From: Pandoraea sp. ASV26
GTDB lineage: Bacteria; Pseudomonadota; Gammaproteobacteria; Burkholderiales; Burkholderiaceae
Assembly (NCBI RefSeq): GCF_016428915.1
Contig: NZ_JAELTP010000021.1
Location: 1-63,871, forward strand
Direction of reading: 5' to 3'
Length of the DNA: 63,871 bases
Shown in pieces: positions 38,407 to 47,180 of the stretch; the stretch's first letter is position 1, and each line of letters opens with the position of its first letter. The translations under genes were made by a program, and so were the position numbers. Under the pieces are notes generated by a model. That model worked only from the letters and a program-made list of their open reading frames with translations. It did not search any database and was not told the origin of the DNA.

Positions 38407-39321
38407 ATGGATTTCCGGCATGTCGACGCCTTTCGTGCGCTGATGCTCACGCGCACGACGACCAAAGCGGCACAGGTGCTCGGCACGTCGCAGTCTGCGG
38501 TCAGCCGTCTCGTGGCCGATCTCGAACGCTCGACGCGTCTCACGCTGTTCGACCGCGCGCGCGGCCGACTCGAACCCACGGCCGAGGCGTTCGCCCTCTT
38601 TGAAGAAGTCGAGCGCCGCTACGCCGGGCTCGACAACATTCGCGAATTCGCGCTCAATCTGCGCAACCCCGACAAGGCGGTCATTCGTGTGGGCAGCGTC
38701 GTGTCGTTCGGCCTCGGCTTCTTCGCGCGCGTGATGGCCGGCTACCGCGCGCAGCATCCGAGCGTGCAACTGGCGCTGACCACGGGGGCGTCGGATCTGA
38801 TTCGCGACCAGGTCGTCACGCATCAGCTTGCCCTCGGCCTCGTGACCGACACCATCGATGTCGCGGCGACCGACGCCGTCTCGTTCGCCAAGCTCGATGC
38901 GATCTGTGCCCTGCCGGCGGGTCATGCGCTCGCGCGCAAGAAGGTGATTCGTCTGGCCGATCTGAAGGGGCAGCCGATTCTGTCGTACGAGCCGACCGAC
39001 ATGGTGCGCTGGGGCATGGACCAGCTCTTCGCCGACGGCAATCTGCATCAACAGGTCGTTGCCACGGCGCGCTACTCGATCAACATCGGCACGATGGTCA
39101 AGGAGAACGTTGGCATCGGTTTGCTGCACCCCGTGTCGGCGTACGACTTTCTCGATTCCGATCTGGTGCTGCGCCGCTTCGAACCGTCGATGCCGTTTCA
39201 CACGCTGCGCATTACGCCCCGCGCCGCCGCGCCCAGCGCGCAACTCGACGATCTGGTACGGGTCATGGAATCCACGCTCGACGATGTCATGCGAGCCGTC
39301 GAGGCGCGCATGAAGCGCTAA
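38407..39321 (+). CDS. LysR-type transcriptional regulator
   Basis: 304-residue regulator. The N-terminal winged helix (DFRHVDAFRALMLTRTTTKAAQVLGTSQSAVSRLV) is followed by an effector domain (about residues 95-300). GGAG precedes ATG 38407. It is the last gene on the strand rather than divergent, which is unusual for LysR regulators of an adjacent operon. It may bind the dyads near 31.6 kb, though typical LysR boxes (T-N11-A) are not obvious there. Confidence 0.88.
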   Translation: MDFRHVDAFRALMLTRTTTKAAQVLGTSQSAVSRLVADLERSTRLTLFDRARGRLEPTAEAFALFEEVERRYAGLDNIREFALNLRNPDKAVIRVGSVVSFGLGFFARVMAGYRAQHPSVQLALTTGASDLIRDQVVTHQLALGLVTDTIDVAATDAVSFAKLDAICALPAGHALARKKVIRLADLKGQPILSYEPTDMVRWGMDQLFADGNLHQQVVATARYSINIGTMVKENVGIGLLHPVSAYDFLDSDLVLRRFEPSMPFHTLRITPRAAAPSAQLDDLVRVMESTLDDVMRAVEARMKR

Positions 39322-39441
39322 CGACGCACGCATCCGCTGCCCGCCGATGCCTCGTTGCCCCCCCGGCTGCCGGGCCGCTTCCCCGGTTGCGGCGCGGCAT
39401 GGCGACTCGCCATGCGCGTCGCGCCGTCGCGCTTTGCCATG

Positions 39442-39486
39442 AAAAAACCCCAAGCATCGGATCTGTGTCCAACGCTTGGGGCTTTT
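39442..39486 (-). terminator. purM terminator, convergent with the lysR gene
   Basis: CCCCAAGC / GCTTGGGG with an 18-nt loop; on the minus strand it ends in a run of T (T6). It may also serve the lysR gene in the other direction. Confidence 0.75.
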
Positions 39487-39546
39487 CAGTTCACGGCGGG
39501 CTTTCCGTGCATTCCTCATGCCGGGAGGGCGTGCCCTCCCCGTGTC

Positions 39547-40593
39547 TTACGACACGATCGTCTGCGCCTCGCCTTCCTTGCGCTCGCGAATCGTGCCCAG
39601 ACGGTACACCGTCTCGCCCGACGCTTCGAGGTGCTTCACGGCAGCATCGGCATCCGCCGCCGAAACGATGACCGCCATGCCGATACCGCAGTTGAACACG
39701 CGGTGCATTTCGGCGTCGGCCACCTTGCCATGCGCTTGCAGCCACTGGAACAGCGGCGGCAGGGTCCAGGCGTCCTTCGAGATGTCGGCCGTCAGATGGT
39801 CCTGCAACACGCGCGGGATGTTCTCGACGATACCGCCGCCCGTGATGTGGGCCATGCCCTTGACCGGCAGCGTCTGCATCAGCGCGAGCAGCGGCTTGAC
39901 GTAGATGCGCGTGGGCGCCATCAGCACGTCGCGCAGCGGCTGGCCGTGGAAGTCGGCGTCCAGATCCGGCTTGGCGACTTCGATGATCTTGCGAACGAGC
40001 GAGTAGCCGTTCGAGTGCGCCCCCGACGAGGCCAGACCCAGCACCACGTCGCCCGGCACGATGGTCGTGCCGTCGATGATCTTGCTCTTTTCGACCGCGC
40101 CGACCGCGAAACCGGCCAGATCGTACTCGCCGTCCGGGTACATGCTCGGCATTTCCGCCGTCTCGCCACCGATCAGGGCGCAACCCGCGAGCTCACAGCC
40201 CTGGGCAATGCCCTTGACGACGGTCGCGGCCGTGGCCACGTCCAGCTTGCCGCAGGCGAAGTAGTCGAGGAAGAACAGCGGCTCGGCGCCCTGCACCAGA
40301 ATGTCGTTCACGCTCATGGCGACCAGATCCTGGCCGACCGTGTCGTGTTTGTTCAGCGTGAAGGCCAGTTTGAGCTTGGTGCCTACGCCGTCGGTGCCCG
40401 AAACGAGTACCGGCTCCTTGTAGCGCTTGGGCACTTCGAACAGCGCGCCAAAGCCGCCGATGCCGCCCAGCACGCCGTCGCGCAGGGTTTTCTTGGCAAA
40501 CGGCTTGATCGCTTCGACCAGTGCGTCGCCCGCTTCAATGTCGACGCCAGCGTCGCGATAGGAAAGGCCGGAAGTTTCGTTAGGGTGTGACAT
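39547..40593 (-). CDS. purM: phosphoribosylformylglycinamidine cyclo-ligase
   Basis: AIR synthetase of purine biosynthesis, 348 residues. Family segments include [67 protein letters not shown] and [11 protein letters not shown]. All are typical of PurM/ThiL-fold ATP binding. Divergent from hda. Confidence 0.97.
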   Translation of the reverse strand: MSHPNETSGLSYRDAGVDIEAGDALVEAIKPFAKKTLRDGVLGGIGGFGALFEVPKRYKEPVLVSGTDGVGTKLKLAFTLNKHDTVGQDLVAMSVNDILVQGAEPLFFLDYFACGKLDVATAATVVKGIAQGCELAGCALIGGETAEMPSMYPDGEYDLAGFAVGAVEKSKIIDGTTIVPGDVVLGLASSGAHSNGYSLVRKIIEVAKPDLDADFHGQPLRDVLMAPTRIYVKPLLALMQTLPVKGMAHITGGGIVENIPRVLQDHLTADISKDAWTLPPLFQWLQAHGKVADAEMHRVFNCGIGMAVIVSAADADAAVKHLEASGETVYRLGTIRERKEGEAQTIVS

Positions 40594-40614
40594 GACGGGA
40601 ATGCATCAAGGTTC

Positions 40615-40633
40615 GGTAAAATGCGATTTTACC
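40615..40633. promoter_or_regulatory. divergent purM/hda promoter built as a palindrome
   Basis: GGTAAAAT-GCG-ATTTTACC is a perfect 8-bp inverted repeat. It presents TAAAAT (-10) on each strand: 40617-40622 toward hda and 40626-40631 toward purM. The purM start is about 30 nt away. Confidence 0.55.
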
Positions 40634-40672
40634 CGATGCGCGTGTCCTTTCGGCACGCAAACCGGATATCGG

Positions 40673-40731
40673 ACGTCGGCGAAGGCCGACGTACCCTGAA
40701 AACCGCTCTGTGCCGGCCTTCAGCCGGCTTT
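40673..40731 (+). other. two stem-loops in the hda leader
   Basis: ACGTCGGC-GAAG-GCCGACGT (40673-40692) is a perfect 8-bp stem. GCCGGC-CTTCA-GCCGGC (40712-40728) is a second one, followed by TTTCTTCG. The second ends 11 nt before the GTG start and resembles an attenuator. Confidence 0.5.
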
Positions 40732-40739
40732 CTTCGTTC

Positions 40740-41450
40740 GTGATCCAGCAACTGTATCTCGACCTCGGCACACCGCCGCCCGCCACGTTCGACAATTTCA
40801 TTGTCGGGCCCAATCGCGAGCCGGCGCAGACGCTCGCCGGCCTGAATGCCGAACTCTCGGCCGGCACGGCACGCGACCGCGGCATCTACCTCTGGGGGGC
40901 TGCCGGGTCCGGCCGCACCCATTTGATGGAGGCCCTGTGCCATGCCGTCGGGCCGAGCGCACGCTATTTGCGCCCGAACAGCCCGCTGGCAGCCTTCACG
41001 TTCGACGACGCGAGCACGGTCTATTGCGTCGACGACTGCGACAATCTCTCGCCCACGCAACAGATCGCGGCGTTCAATCTCTTCAACGAGACACGTGCCC
41101 GTCCGCATTGCGCCTTCGTGGCAGCGGGCTCTCAACCGCCGGTCGACATGCCGCTGCGCGAAGATCTGCGCACGCGCCTCGGCTGGGGTCTCGTATTTCA
41201 CATTGTGGGACTTGACGACGACGGCAAGAAACAGGCGCTACAGAACGCCGCCCGCGAGCGCGGCTTGCAGTTGGCGGCCGACGTGCCCGCCTATCTGCTC
41301 ACCCACTTCCAGCGCGATATGTCGAGCCTGATGGCATTGCTCGACCGCCTGGATCGCTTTTCGATGGAACAGAAACGCGCGGTGACCTTACCGTTGCTGC
41401 GTCAGATGCTCACCCACACCGATCCCGCCACCCCCGACGGCAAAAACTGA
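40740..41450 (+). CDS. hda: DnaA regulatory inactivator Hda
   Basis: 236-residue AAA+ protein homologous to DnaA domain III; with the beta clamp it promotes DnaA-ATP hydrolysis after initiation. The N-terminal clamp-binding motif QLYLDLG directly follows the GTG start (40740). An alternative GTG at 40710 would put the leader hairpins inside the gene. Walker A is GAAGSGRTH, Walker B region is VYCVDDCDNL, and the C-terminal ATP-sensing segment (THFQRDMSSLMALLDRLD) is present. Confidence 0.92.
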   Translation: MIQQLYLDLGTPPPATFDNFIVGPNREPAQTLAGLNAELSAGTARDRGIYLWGAAGSGRTHLMEALCHAVGPSARYLRPNSPLAAFTFDDASTVYCVDDCDNLSPTQQIAAFNLFNETRARPHCAFVAAGSQPPVDMPLREDLRTRLGWGLVFHIVGLDDDGKKQALQNAARERGLQLAADVPAYLLTHFQRDMSSLMALLDRLDRFSMEQKRAVTLPLLRQMLTHTDPATPDGKN

Positions 41451-41467
41451 CTGGTGTTAGCTTCAGG

Positions 41468-41473
41468 TAAAAT
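41468..41473 (+). promoter_or_regulatory. -10 box of the HAD phosphatase gene, seven nt before the start
   Basis: GG-TAAAAT, 7 nt, then the ATG at 41481. No Shine-Dalgarno is visible. Confidence 0.5.
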
Positions 41474-41480
41474 TCGCGCA

Positions 41481-42161
41481 ATGACCAATTTAGCTCTCTT
41501 CGATCTCGACCACACCCTGCTGCCTACCGACAGCGACAAGGAGTGGGGCCGTTTCCTCGTGCGCCAGGGCGCGGTGGAGCGTGACTCGTACGCGCAGGCC
41601 AACGAGGCCTTCTATCAGGACTACCGTGCAGGCCGGCTCGACATGCCGGCCTATCTGCGTTTCTGTCTCGCGCCGCTCTCACGCTATCCGCGTGACCAGC
41701 TCGACGCCTGGCACGCGCAGTACATGGAAGAGTCGATCCTGCCGCACATCCGTGCGGAAGCGCTCGAACTGCTCGACGTGCACCGCAAGGCAGGCGACCT
41801 GTGCGCCATCGTGACGGCCACCAACACGTTCGTCACGCGACCGATCGCCAAGGCGTTCGGCATCGATCATCTGATCGGTACCGAGCCGGCCACCGTCGGC
41901 GGCGATCCGAATGCACGTTACACCGGCGAATACGTCGGCACACCGAGCTTCCGCGAGGGCAAGATCACGCGCACCGAAGCCTGGCTCACCAGCCTTGGCA
42001 AGACGTGGAGCGATTTCGACCACGCATTTTTCTACAGTGACTCCGCCAACGACGTCCCCCTGATGGAGAAGGTGAACCATCCGGTGGCAACGAACCCCGA
42101 TGAGGCGCTGCGCGATATCGCGCTGGCGCGTCGCTGGCCCATTCTCGAGTTGTTCCAGTGA
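41481..42161 (+). CDS. HAD-IB family phosphatase (SerB-like)
   Basis: 226-residue HAD hydrolase of subfamily IB. Motif I is LFDLDHTLLPTD; motif II has the Thr in IVTATNTF; the motif III Lys is in REGKITR; motif IV is YSDSANDVPLM. The substrate could be a phosphoserine- or histidinol-phosphate-like metabolite; this cannot be decided. The stop overlaps the pcnB start by 4 bp. Confidence 0.9.
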   Translation: MTNLALFDLDHTLLPTDSDKEWGRFLVRQGAVERDSYAQANEAFYQDYRAGRLDMPAYLRFCLAPLSRYPRDQLDAWHAQYMEESILPHIRAEALELLDVHRKAGDLCAIVTATNTFVTRPIAKAFGIDHLIGTEPATVGGDPNARYTGEYVGTPSFREGKITRTEAWLTSLGKTWSDFDHAFFYSDSANDVPLMEKVNHPVATNPDEALRDIALARRWPILELFQ

Positions 42162-43702
42162 TCCGTAAATTCATCAAGAAGCTGCTGGGTAAAGACAGCC
42201 AGACCGACAGCGTCGCAGACAGTCCGGCCGCTACCGGTCTGCCGGTCGTCATCCCCGTGTCGGTCCACGGTATCGATCCGAGCCTGCTGTCGAAAAACGC
42301 CGTGCGCGTGACCGACACGTTGCAGCAAGCCGGTTTCAAAGCCTTCATCGTCGGCGGCGCCGTGCGCGATCTGCTGCTGGGCATCGCCCCGAAGGACTTC
42401 GACGTCGCCACGAGCGCCACGCCCGAACAGGTGCAACGTCTGTTCCGGCGCGCGCGCATCATCGGCCGCCGCTTCCAGATCGTGCACGTGCAGTTCGGGC
42501 AGGAGATCATCGAGACCTCCACGTTCCGAGCGTTGGTCGAGGCCGTCGACAGCGAGCAGATTGGAGCGCGTCGTCCGAAAAAAGGCGAACTCGACCGCAA
42601 GACTCACGTCACCGACGAGTCGGGCCGTGTGCTGCGCGACAACGTCTGGGGTGAGCAGGATGAAGACGCCGCGCGGCGCGACTTCACCATCAACGCCATG
42701 TACTACGATCCGGCGGCGCAGACGGTTCACGACTATCACCACGGCTGGGAAGACATTCAGAAGCGCGTGCTGCGCATGATCGGCGACCCGGTCACGCGCT
42801 TTCGCGAAGACCCCGTGCGCATGCTGCGCGTGGTGCGTTTCGCGGCCAAGCTCGGCTTCAAGATCGACGACGCCACGGCGGCCCCGATTCCGCAGTTGGC
42901 CCCGCTCATCGACAACGTGCCTGCGGCGCGTTTGTTCGACGAAATGCTCAAGCTGCTGCTCTCGGGTCACGCCTGGGCATGCGTGCAGCAACTGCGCACG
43001 CAAGGTCTGCATCACGGTCTGCTGCCGTTGCTCGACGTGGTGCTTGAGCAACCGATGGGCGAGAAGTTCGTCATGCTGGCGCTGGCCAACACCGATGCGC
43101 GTATCCGCGCGGGCAAACCGGTCTCGCCGGGCTTCCTGTTCGCGGCCTTGCTCTGGCATCTCGTGCTGGAAAAGTGGCAGGCGTATCAAAGCGCCGGCGA
43201 GTATCCGATTCCGGCATTGCATCTGGCGATGGACGACGTGCTCGATGCACAAACGGGCAAGCTCGCCATTCAGCGTCGCTTCGTTGCCGACATGAAGGAA
43301 ATCTGGGGCTTGCAGGTGCGTCTCGACAAGCGCGTCGGCCGCACGCCGCTGCGTCTGCTCGAACATCCGCGTCTGCGTGCCGGTTACGACTTCCTGCTGC
43401 TGCGTTGCGAGTCGGGCGAAGTGCCGGCCGAAGCCGGTCAGTGGTGGACGGACTTCCTCGAAGGCGACGCCGCAGCGCGCGACGCCCTGCTCGCGCAAGG
43501 CAGCGGTTCGGGCGGCACGACGCCGGCCGCGAAGCGTCGCCGCCGCCGTCGCAAACCGTCGGGCGGCGGAGGCAGCGAAGGCTCGGGTGGCGATCGTGGG
43601 GACGGGGGTGGCAGCGGTGGTGGCGGCAGCGAGAGCGCTACCAGCGAGAATCATGGCAAGCGGGTATCATCGCGACAGCATGGTTCCGAAGGTGCTTCAT
43701 GA
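42158..43702 (+). CDS. pcnB: poly(A) polymerase I
   Basis: 514-residue nucleotidyltransferase polyadenylating RNA 3' ends and so promoting decay. FIVGGAVRDLLLGIAPKDFD holds the GG-Asp-x-Asp catalytic motif; RRDFTINAMYYDP is the second signature; RVVRFAAKLGF follows. The last 60 residues are unusual: an Arg-rich run (KRRRRRRK) and a Gly/Ser-rich tail. GTG start overlapping the previous stop. It is in a run of coupled genes with folK and the deoxynucleoside kinase. Confidence 0.94.
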   Translation: MIRKFIKKLLGKDSQTDSVADSPAATGLPVVIPVSVHGIDPSLLSKNAVRVTDTLQQAGFKAFIVGGAVRDLLLGIAPKDFDVATSATPEQVQRLFRRARIIGRRFQIVHVQFGQEIIETSTFRALVEAVDSEQIGARRPKKGELDRKTHVTDESGRVLRDNVWGEQDEDAARRDFTINAMYYDPAAQTVHDYHHGWEDIQKRVLRMIGDPVTRFREDPVRMLRVVRFAAKLGFKIDDATAAPIPQLAPLIDNVPAARLFDEMLKLLLSGHAWACVQQLRTQGLHHGLLPLLDVVLEQPMGEKFVMLALANTDARIRAGKPVSPGFLFAALLWHLVLEKWQAYQSAGEYPIPALHLAMDDVLDAQTGKLAIQRRFVADMKEIWGLQVRLDKRVGRTPLRLLEHPRLRAGYDFLLLRCESGEVPAEAGQWWTDFLEGDAAARDALLAQGSGSGGTTPAAKRRRRRRKPSGGGGSEGSGGDRGDGGGSGGGGSESATSENHGKRVSSRQHGSEGAS

Positions 43703-44211
43703 CTGTTGCCTATATCGGGCTCGGCGCGAATCTCGGCGACGCCCGCCAAGCGATCAAGGACGCCATCGTCTGTCTGGCGCAGCAAATCGGCGTCACCGTC
43801 ATCGGCAAGTCCGACCTGTATCGCACCGCTCCCATCGAGTCGAGCGGTGACGACTATCTCAACTGCGCCGTCGCCGTCGAGACGAGCTTGACTGCGCGCC
43901 AGTTGCTCACGCTGTGTCTGAAGATCGAACTGCATTTCGGGCGTGAGCGGCCGTACAAGAACGCGCCCCGTACGCTCGATCTCGATCTGCTGGTGTATGG
44001 CGACGAGCGCATCGCAGAGCCCGATCTGATCGTGCCGCATCCGCGCCTGGCGCAGCGGGCCTTTGTCCTGCGCCCGCTCGCGGATCTCGCACCCGAACTT
44101 GAAATTCCCGGCGCAGGGCGCGTGAGTGCCCTGCTCGACGACGTCGCCGACCAGCGCATCGAACGCGTCGCGCAGTGCTGCTGCCCGACGAAGCGCGCCT
44201 ACGCGTCATGA
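43699..44211 (+). CDS. folK: 2-amino-4-hydroxy-6-hydroxymethyldihydropteridine pyrophosphokinase
   Basis: HPPK of folate biosynthesis, 170 residues. YIGLGANLGD is the N-terminal signature, and RPYKNAPRTLDLDLLVYGD carries the Mg2+-binding Asp pair. HPRLAQRAFVLRPLADLAP is the family C-terminal motif. ATG 43699 overlaps the pcnB stop (ATGA) and its own stop overlaps the next gene. Note pabB/pabC, also folate genes, 12 kb away. Confidence 0.95.
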   Translation: MTVAYIGLGANLGDARQAIKDAIVCLAQQIGVTVIGKSDLYRTAPIESSGDDYLNCAVAVETSLTARQLLTLCLKIELHFGRERPYKNAPRTLDLDLLVYGDERIAEPDLIVPHPRLAQRAFVLRPLADLAPELEIPGAGRVSALLDDVADQRIERVAQCCCPTKRAYAS

Positions 44212-44864
44212 GATCGCCCGTCCTCGGGCGTTTGCGCTATCTGGCCGTCGAGGGCCCCATCGGGGTAGGCAAGACGTCGCTCGCGCGGCGCCTCGCCGAT
44301 GCCGCCGGTGCCGATCTGATGCTCGAGCAACCTGCGCTCAATCCCTTTCTCGAACGTTTCTATCGCGACAGTGCGCGTTACGCGCTGCCTGCGCAGTTGT
44401 CCTTCTGTCTGCAACGTGTGGACGAAGCGACGGAAATCGCGAAACGCGATATCGACGGCAAGCCGATCTTCACCGACTTCCTTCCCGAGAAGGACGCCCT
44501 GTTTGCACGGCTCACGCTCACCGCCGACGAGCTCGAGTTGTACCGCAAGCTCGTGGCGCATATCGAGCGAGCGCATCGGGCGCCGGATCTGGTGATTCAT
44601 CTGCAAGCGAGTCCCGAGACGCTGTTCGCGCGCATTCAGAAGCGTGCGATTCCGATGGAGCAGCAAATTCCGGACACCTATCTTCGCGCGCTGTGCGACA
44701 TCTACGGCGAATTCTTCTATCATTACGCCGCTGCGCCGGTATTGACTGTCGACACGGAACAATTCGACCCGGCGCACAACGACAGCGACTTCGCCCTGCT
44801 GGTCGAGCGCATCGATCAGATGCGCGGGCGCAAGGAAGTCTTCGTCAAGGGCGCTCGCCCCTGA
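44208..44864 (+). CDS. deoxynucleoside kinase
   Basis: 218-residue deoxynucleoside kinase (dNK/dGK family) phosphorylating deoxynucleosides for salvage. VEGPIGVGKTSLARRL is the P-loop; the acidic residues in EQPALNPFLERFYRD, the FTDFLPEKD segment and the arginine LID (LFARIQKRAIPMEQQIP) fit. ATG 44208 overlaps the folK stop. A longer reading from 44175 is less likely. Confidence 0.9.
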   Translation: MRSPVLGRLRYLAVEGPIGVGKTSLARRLADAAGADLMLEQPALNPFLERFYRDSARYALPAQLSFCLQRVDEATEIAKRDIDGKPIFTDFLPEKDALFARLTLTADELELYRKLVAHIERAHRAPDLVIHLQASPETLFARIQKRAIPMEQQIPDTYLRALCDIYGEFFYHYAAAPVLTVDTEQFDPAHNDSDFALLVERIDQMRGRKEVFVKGARP

Positions 44865-44935
44865 GCGTCTCCCTATTCGCCAATGGCGCCCGACGCGCCC
44901 GTCGCGCCAGCGAAACCTCATGAACCGAGGCTGAC

Positions 44936-45754
44936 ATGAGTTATCTGCAAGAATCCAACCGCAAGGCCGTGACCGTTCCCGGACTGGCCCAGATGCGCGA
45001 ACGTGGCGAGAAGATCGCCATGCTCACCGCTTACGACGCAAGTTTTGCCGCGCTGCTCGACCGCGTGGGCGTGGATGCCATTCTCATTGGCGACTCGCTG
45101 GGCAACGTGATTCAGGGCCAGCGCACGACGCTGCCCGTCACCTTGCGCGACATCTGCTATCACACCGAGTGCGTGGCGCGCAGCGTCAGCAAGGCCGTGG
45201 TACTGGCCGATCTGCCGTTCGGCACGTATGGCACGAAGGAACAGGCGTATCAGAGCGCCGTGGCCGTGATGCAGGCCGGTGCGCAAATGGTGAAGATCGA
45301 AGGCGGTGCGTGGCTCGCCGAGACGGTGCGTTTCCTGGTCGAGCGCAGCATTCCGGTGTGCGCACATCTGGGGCTCACGCCGCAATCGGTGCACGCGTTC
45401 GGCGGCTTCAAGGTGCAGGCGCGGGAAGAGGCTGCACAGGCGCGCCTGCTCGACGACGCCCTTGCGCTGCAAGCGGCCGGCGCACAGTTGGTCGTGCTCG
45501 AAGCCATTCCGGCTGCGCTGGCGTCGCGCGTGACGCCGGAATTGCCGACGATGCCGACCATCGGTATCGGTGCCGGCCCTGACTGCGACGGGCAGGTGCT
45601 CGTGCTGCAAGACATGCTCGGCGTGTTCCCCGGCAAGTCGCCGAAGTTCTCGATGAACTTCATGGACGGCCAGCCGAGCATCGCGGCGGCCATCGAAGCC
45701 TACGTGCAAGCGGTGAAGCACGGCACGTTCCCGACGCAAGAGCATTCCTTCTGA
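44936..45754 (+). CDS. panB: 3-methyl-2-oxobutanoate hydroxymethyltransferase
   Basis: First committed step of pantothenate synthesis, using methylene-tetrahydrofolate. 272 residues. [26 protein letters not shown], the metal ligands in LADLPFGTY and [17 protein letters not shown] and [20 protein letters not shown] are all canonical. It is the last gene of the hda-panB direction and has a strong terminator. Confidence 0.97.
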   Translation: MSYLQESNRKAVTVPGLAQMRERGEKIAMLTAYDASFAALLDRVGVDAILIGDSLGNVIQGQRTTLPVTLRDICYHTECVARSVSKAVVLADLPFGTYGTKEQAYQSAVAVMQAGAQMVKIEGGAWLAETVRFLVERSIPVCAHLGLTPQSVHAFGGFKVQAREEAAQARLLDDALALQAAGAQLVVLEAIPAALASRVTPELPTMPTIGIGAGPDCDGQVLVLQDMLGVFPGKSPKFSMNFMDGQPSIAAAIEAYVQAVKHGTFPTQEHSF

Positions 45755-45785
45755 GCGTTGGCGTGAACGCCGTGTGGTGATAAAG

Positions 45786-45814
45786 AAGCGGTTCGGAGAC
45801 GAACCGCTTTTTTT
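45786..45814. terminator. terminator between panB and the sensor kinase gene
   Basis: AAGCGGTTCG-GAGA-CGAACCGCTT followed by a T run on the plus strand. It overlaps the sensor kinase stop codon and may act for both. Confidence 0.85.
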
Positions 45815-47180
45815 ATGCCGCCTTCGGCAACGTCAACACCACCGCAAAGCCTTCGCCGCCCACATGTTCGAAGGTCATTTGCCCGCCGTGGGCGTGCATC
45901 ACTTCGGCCACCATCGCCAGCCCGAGACTCGCGCCTTCGCGGCCATCCGCACGAGAGGAAAACGGCGTGCGCACGCGCTGCCATTCCGCTTCCGGAATGC
46001 CCGGACCATCGTCGAAGAATCGCAGGCGCCACTCATCGTTCGCACTCGTCACGTCGACGTGAAGCCGATGCGGTGCGCCGTAGGCCATCGCATTGACCAA
46101 GACGTTCTTGATCGCTTCGCGCAGACTTAGCGGATCGCCGAGGATCATGCACGGCGTGTGCGGTGCCTGAAGCGCAACATCGATGTCTCGCGAGGCATAC
46201 GAGAGCGTCTCGCGCATGGCCGTCTGCAATAGCTCGTTCAGATCGACGGGCACCGGCGCCACGCTGTCGGCCCGGTGCTGCACCATCGCGTGATTGATCA
46301 ACTGGTGGATGAGTCCGCCCAGCCCGCGGGCCTGCTTCTGAATGCGGGCGATATGCGTCTGGCGCGCCGCCTCGTCCTGCGTCTGCGTGAGCATTTCCGC
46401 TTGCGCCGTGAGCGCCGTGACCGGCGTGCGCAGTTGATGGGCCGCGTCGCCGATCACACGACGCATCAGCGCGCGCGAGGTCGCCAGCCGTTGCATGAAG
46501 TCGTTGATCGCCCCGACGAGCGCCAGCGTCTCGGCCGGCGCAGTCACCGCCAGCGGCACGAGGTCGTTCGAGTCGCGCGCCCGAATCGCCGCCTCGATCT
46601 GCTTGAGCGGCAAGAGCGCCTGACGCAGCGTCCACAGTGCGGCGAGCATCGTCAACATCCCCGTCGCGATGGTGATGAGCAGCGTGTTGTCCGACAATCC
46701 GCGCGTGAATCGTATCCGGGCGTTCTGGGTGTGCGCCAACGCCACCACCGCCCACGGATGGGCGGCGGCCACCGGCATGCGGCGTCCGACGATGGCGATG
46801 CGCACCGGCATCTCCTGATAGGTGCCATCGACCACGACAGGGCCATCGGCCAGCTTGTCCCACGCAATGGCCGGACGGAACTCCGAATCCCCCGCCACCG
46901 AACGGCCATTCGGATCGAGCACGGTATAGAAGATCTGATCGCCCGGTGCGAGCGCGGAGAAGGCCGCGAGCGGCACGTCGACGTTCACCTCGCCGTTCTG
47001 ATACCACGTGTTCTCGGCCACTTGCAGCGCACTGCCGAGCAGCCAGCGGTCATACGCGCGGTCGACGGCCGAGCGCGTCGAGAACCAGATGCCGAGCAGC
47101 ACGGCCACCACGGCGAACGCGAGTACCGCGCCCATGCGCACGACCAGCCGCAGGTATAGAGACCGGCCGGGAACGATCAT
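45813..47180 (-). CDS. sensor histidine kinase (QseC/TctE-type)
   Basis: 455-residue membrane kinase. The first TM helix is near residues 12-30; a periplasmic sensor of about 130 residues follows; TM2 lies near 165-185, then HAMP. The phospho-His is in DAAHQLRTPVTAL; the N box is KNVLVNAMAYG, and FDDGPGIPEAEW and ASLGLAMVAEVMHAHGG are the ATP lid. It overlaps the response regulator by 4 bp. The signal is unknown; TctE-like kinases often respond to carboxylates. Confidence 0.92.
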   Translation of the reverse strand: MIVPGRSLYLRLVVRMGAVLAFAVVAVLLGIWFSTRSAVDRAYDRWLLGSALQVAENTWYQNGEVNVDVPLAAFSALAPGDQIFYTVLDPNGRSVAGDSEFRPAIAWDKLADGPVVVDGTYQEMPVRIAIVGRRMPVAAAHPWAVVALAHTQNARIRFTRGLSDNTLLITIATGMLTMLAALWTLRQALLPLKQIEAAIRARDSNDLVPLAVTAPAETLALVGAINDFMQRLATSRALMRRVIGDAAHQLRTPVTALTAQAEMLTQTQDEAARQTHIARIQKQARGLGGLIHQLINHAMVQHRADSVAPVPVDLNELLQTAMRETLSYASRDIDVALQAPHTPCMILGDPLSLREAIKNVLVNAMAYGAPHRLHVDVTSANDEWRLRFFDDGPGIPEAEWQRVRTPFSSRADGREGASLGLAMVAEVMHAHGGQMTFEHVGGEGFAVVLTLPKAA

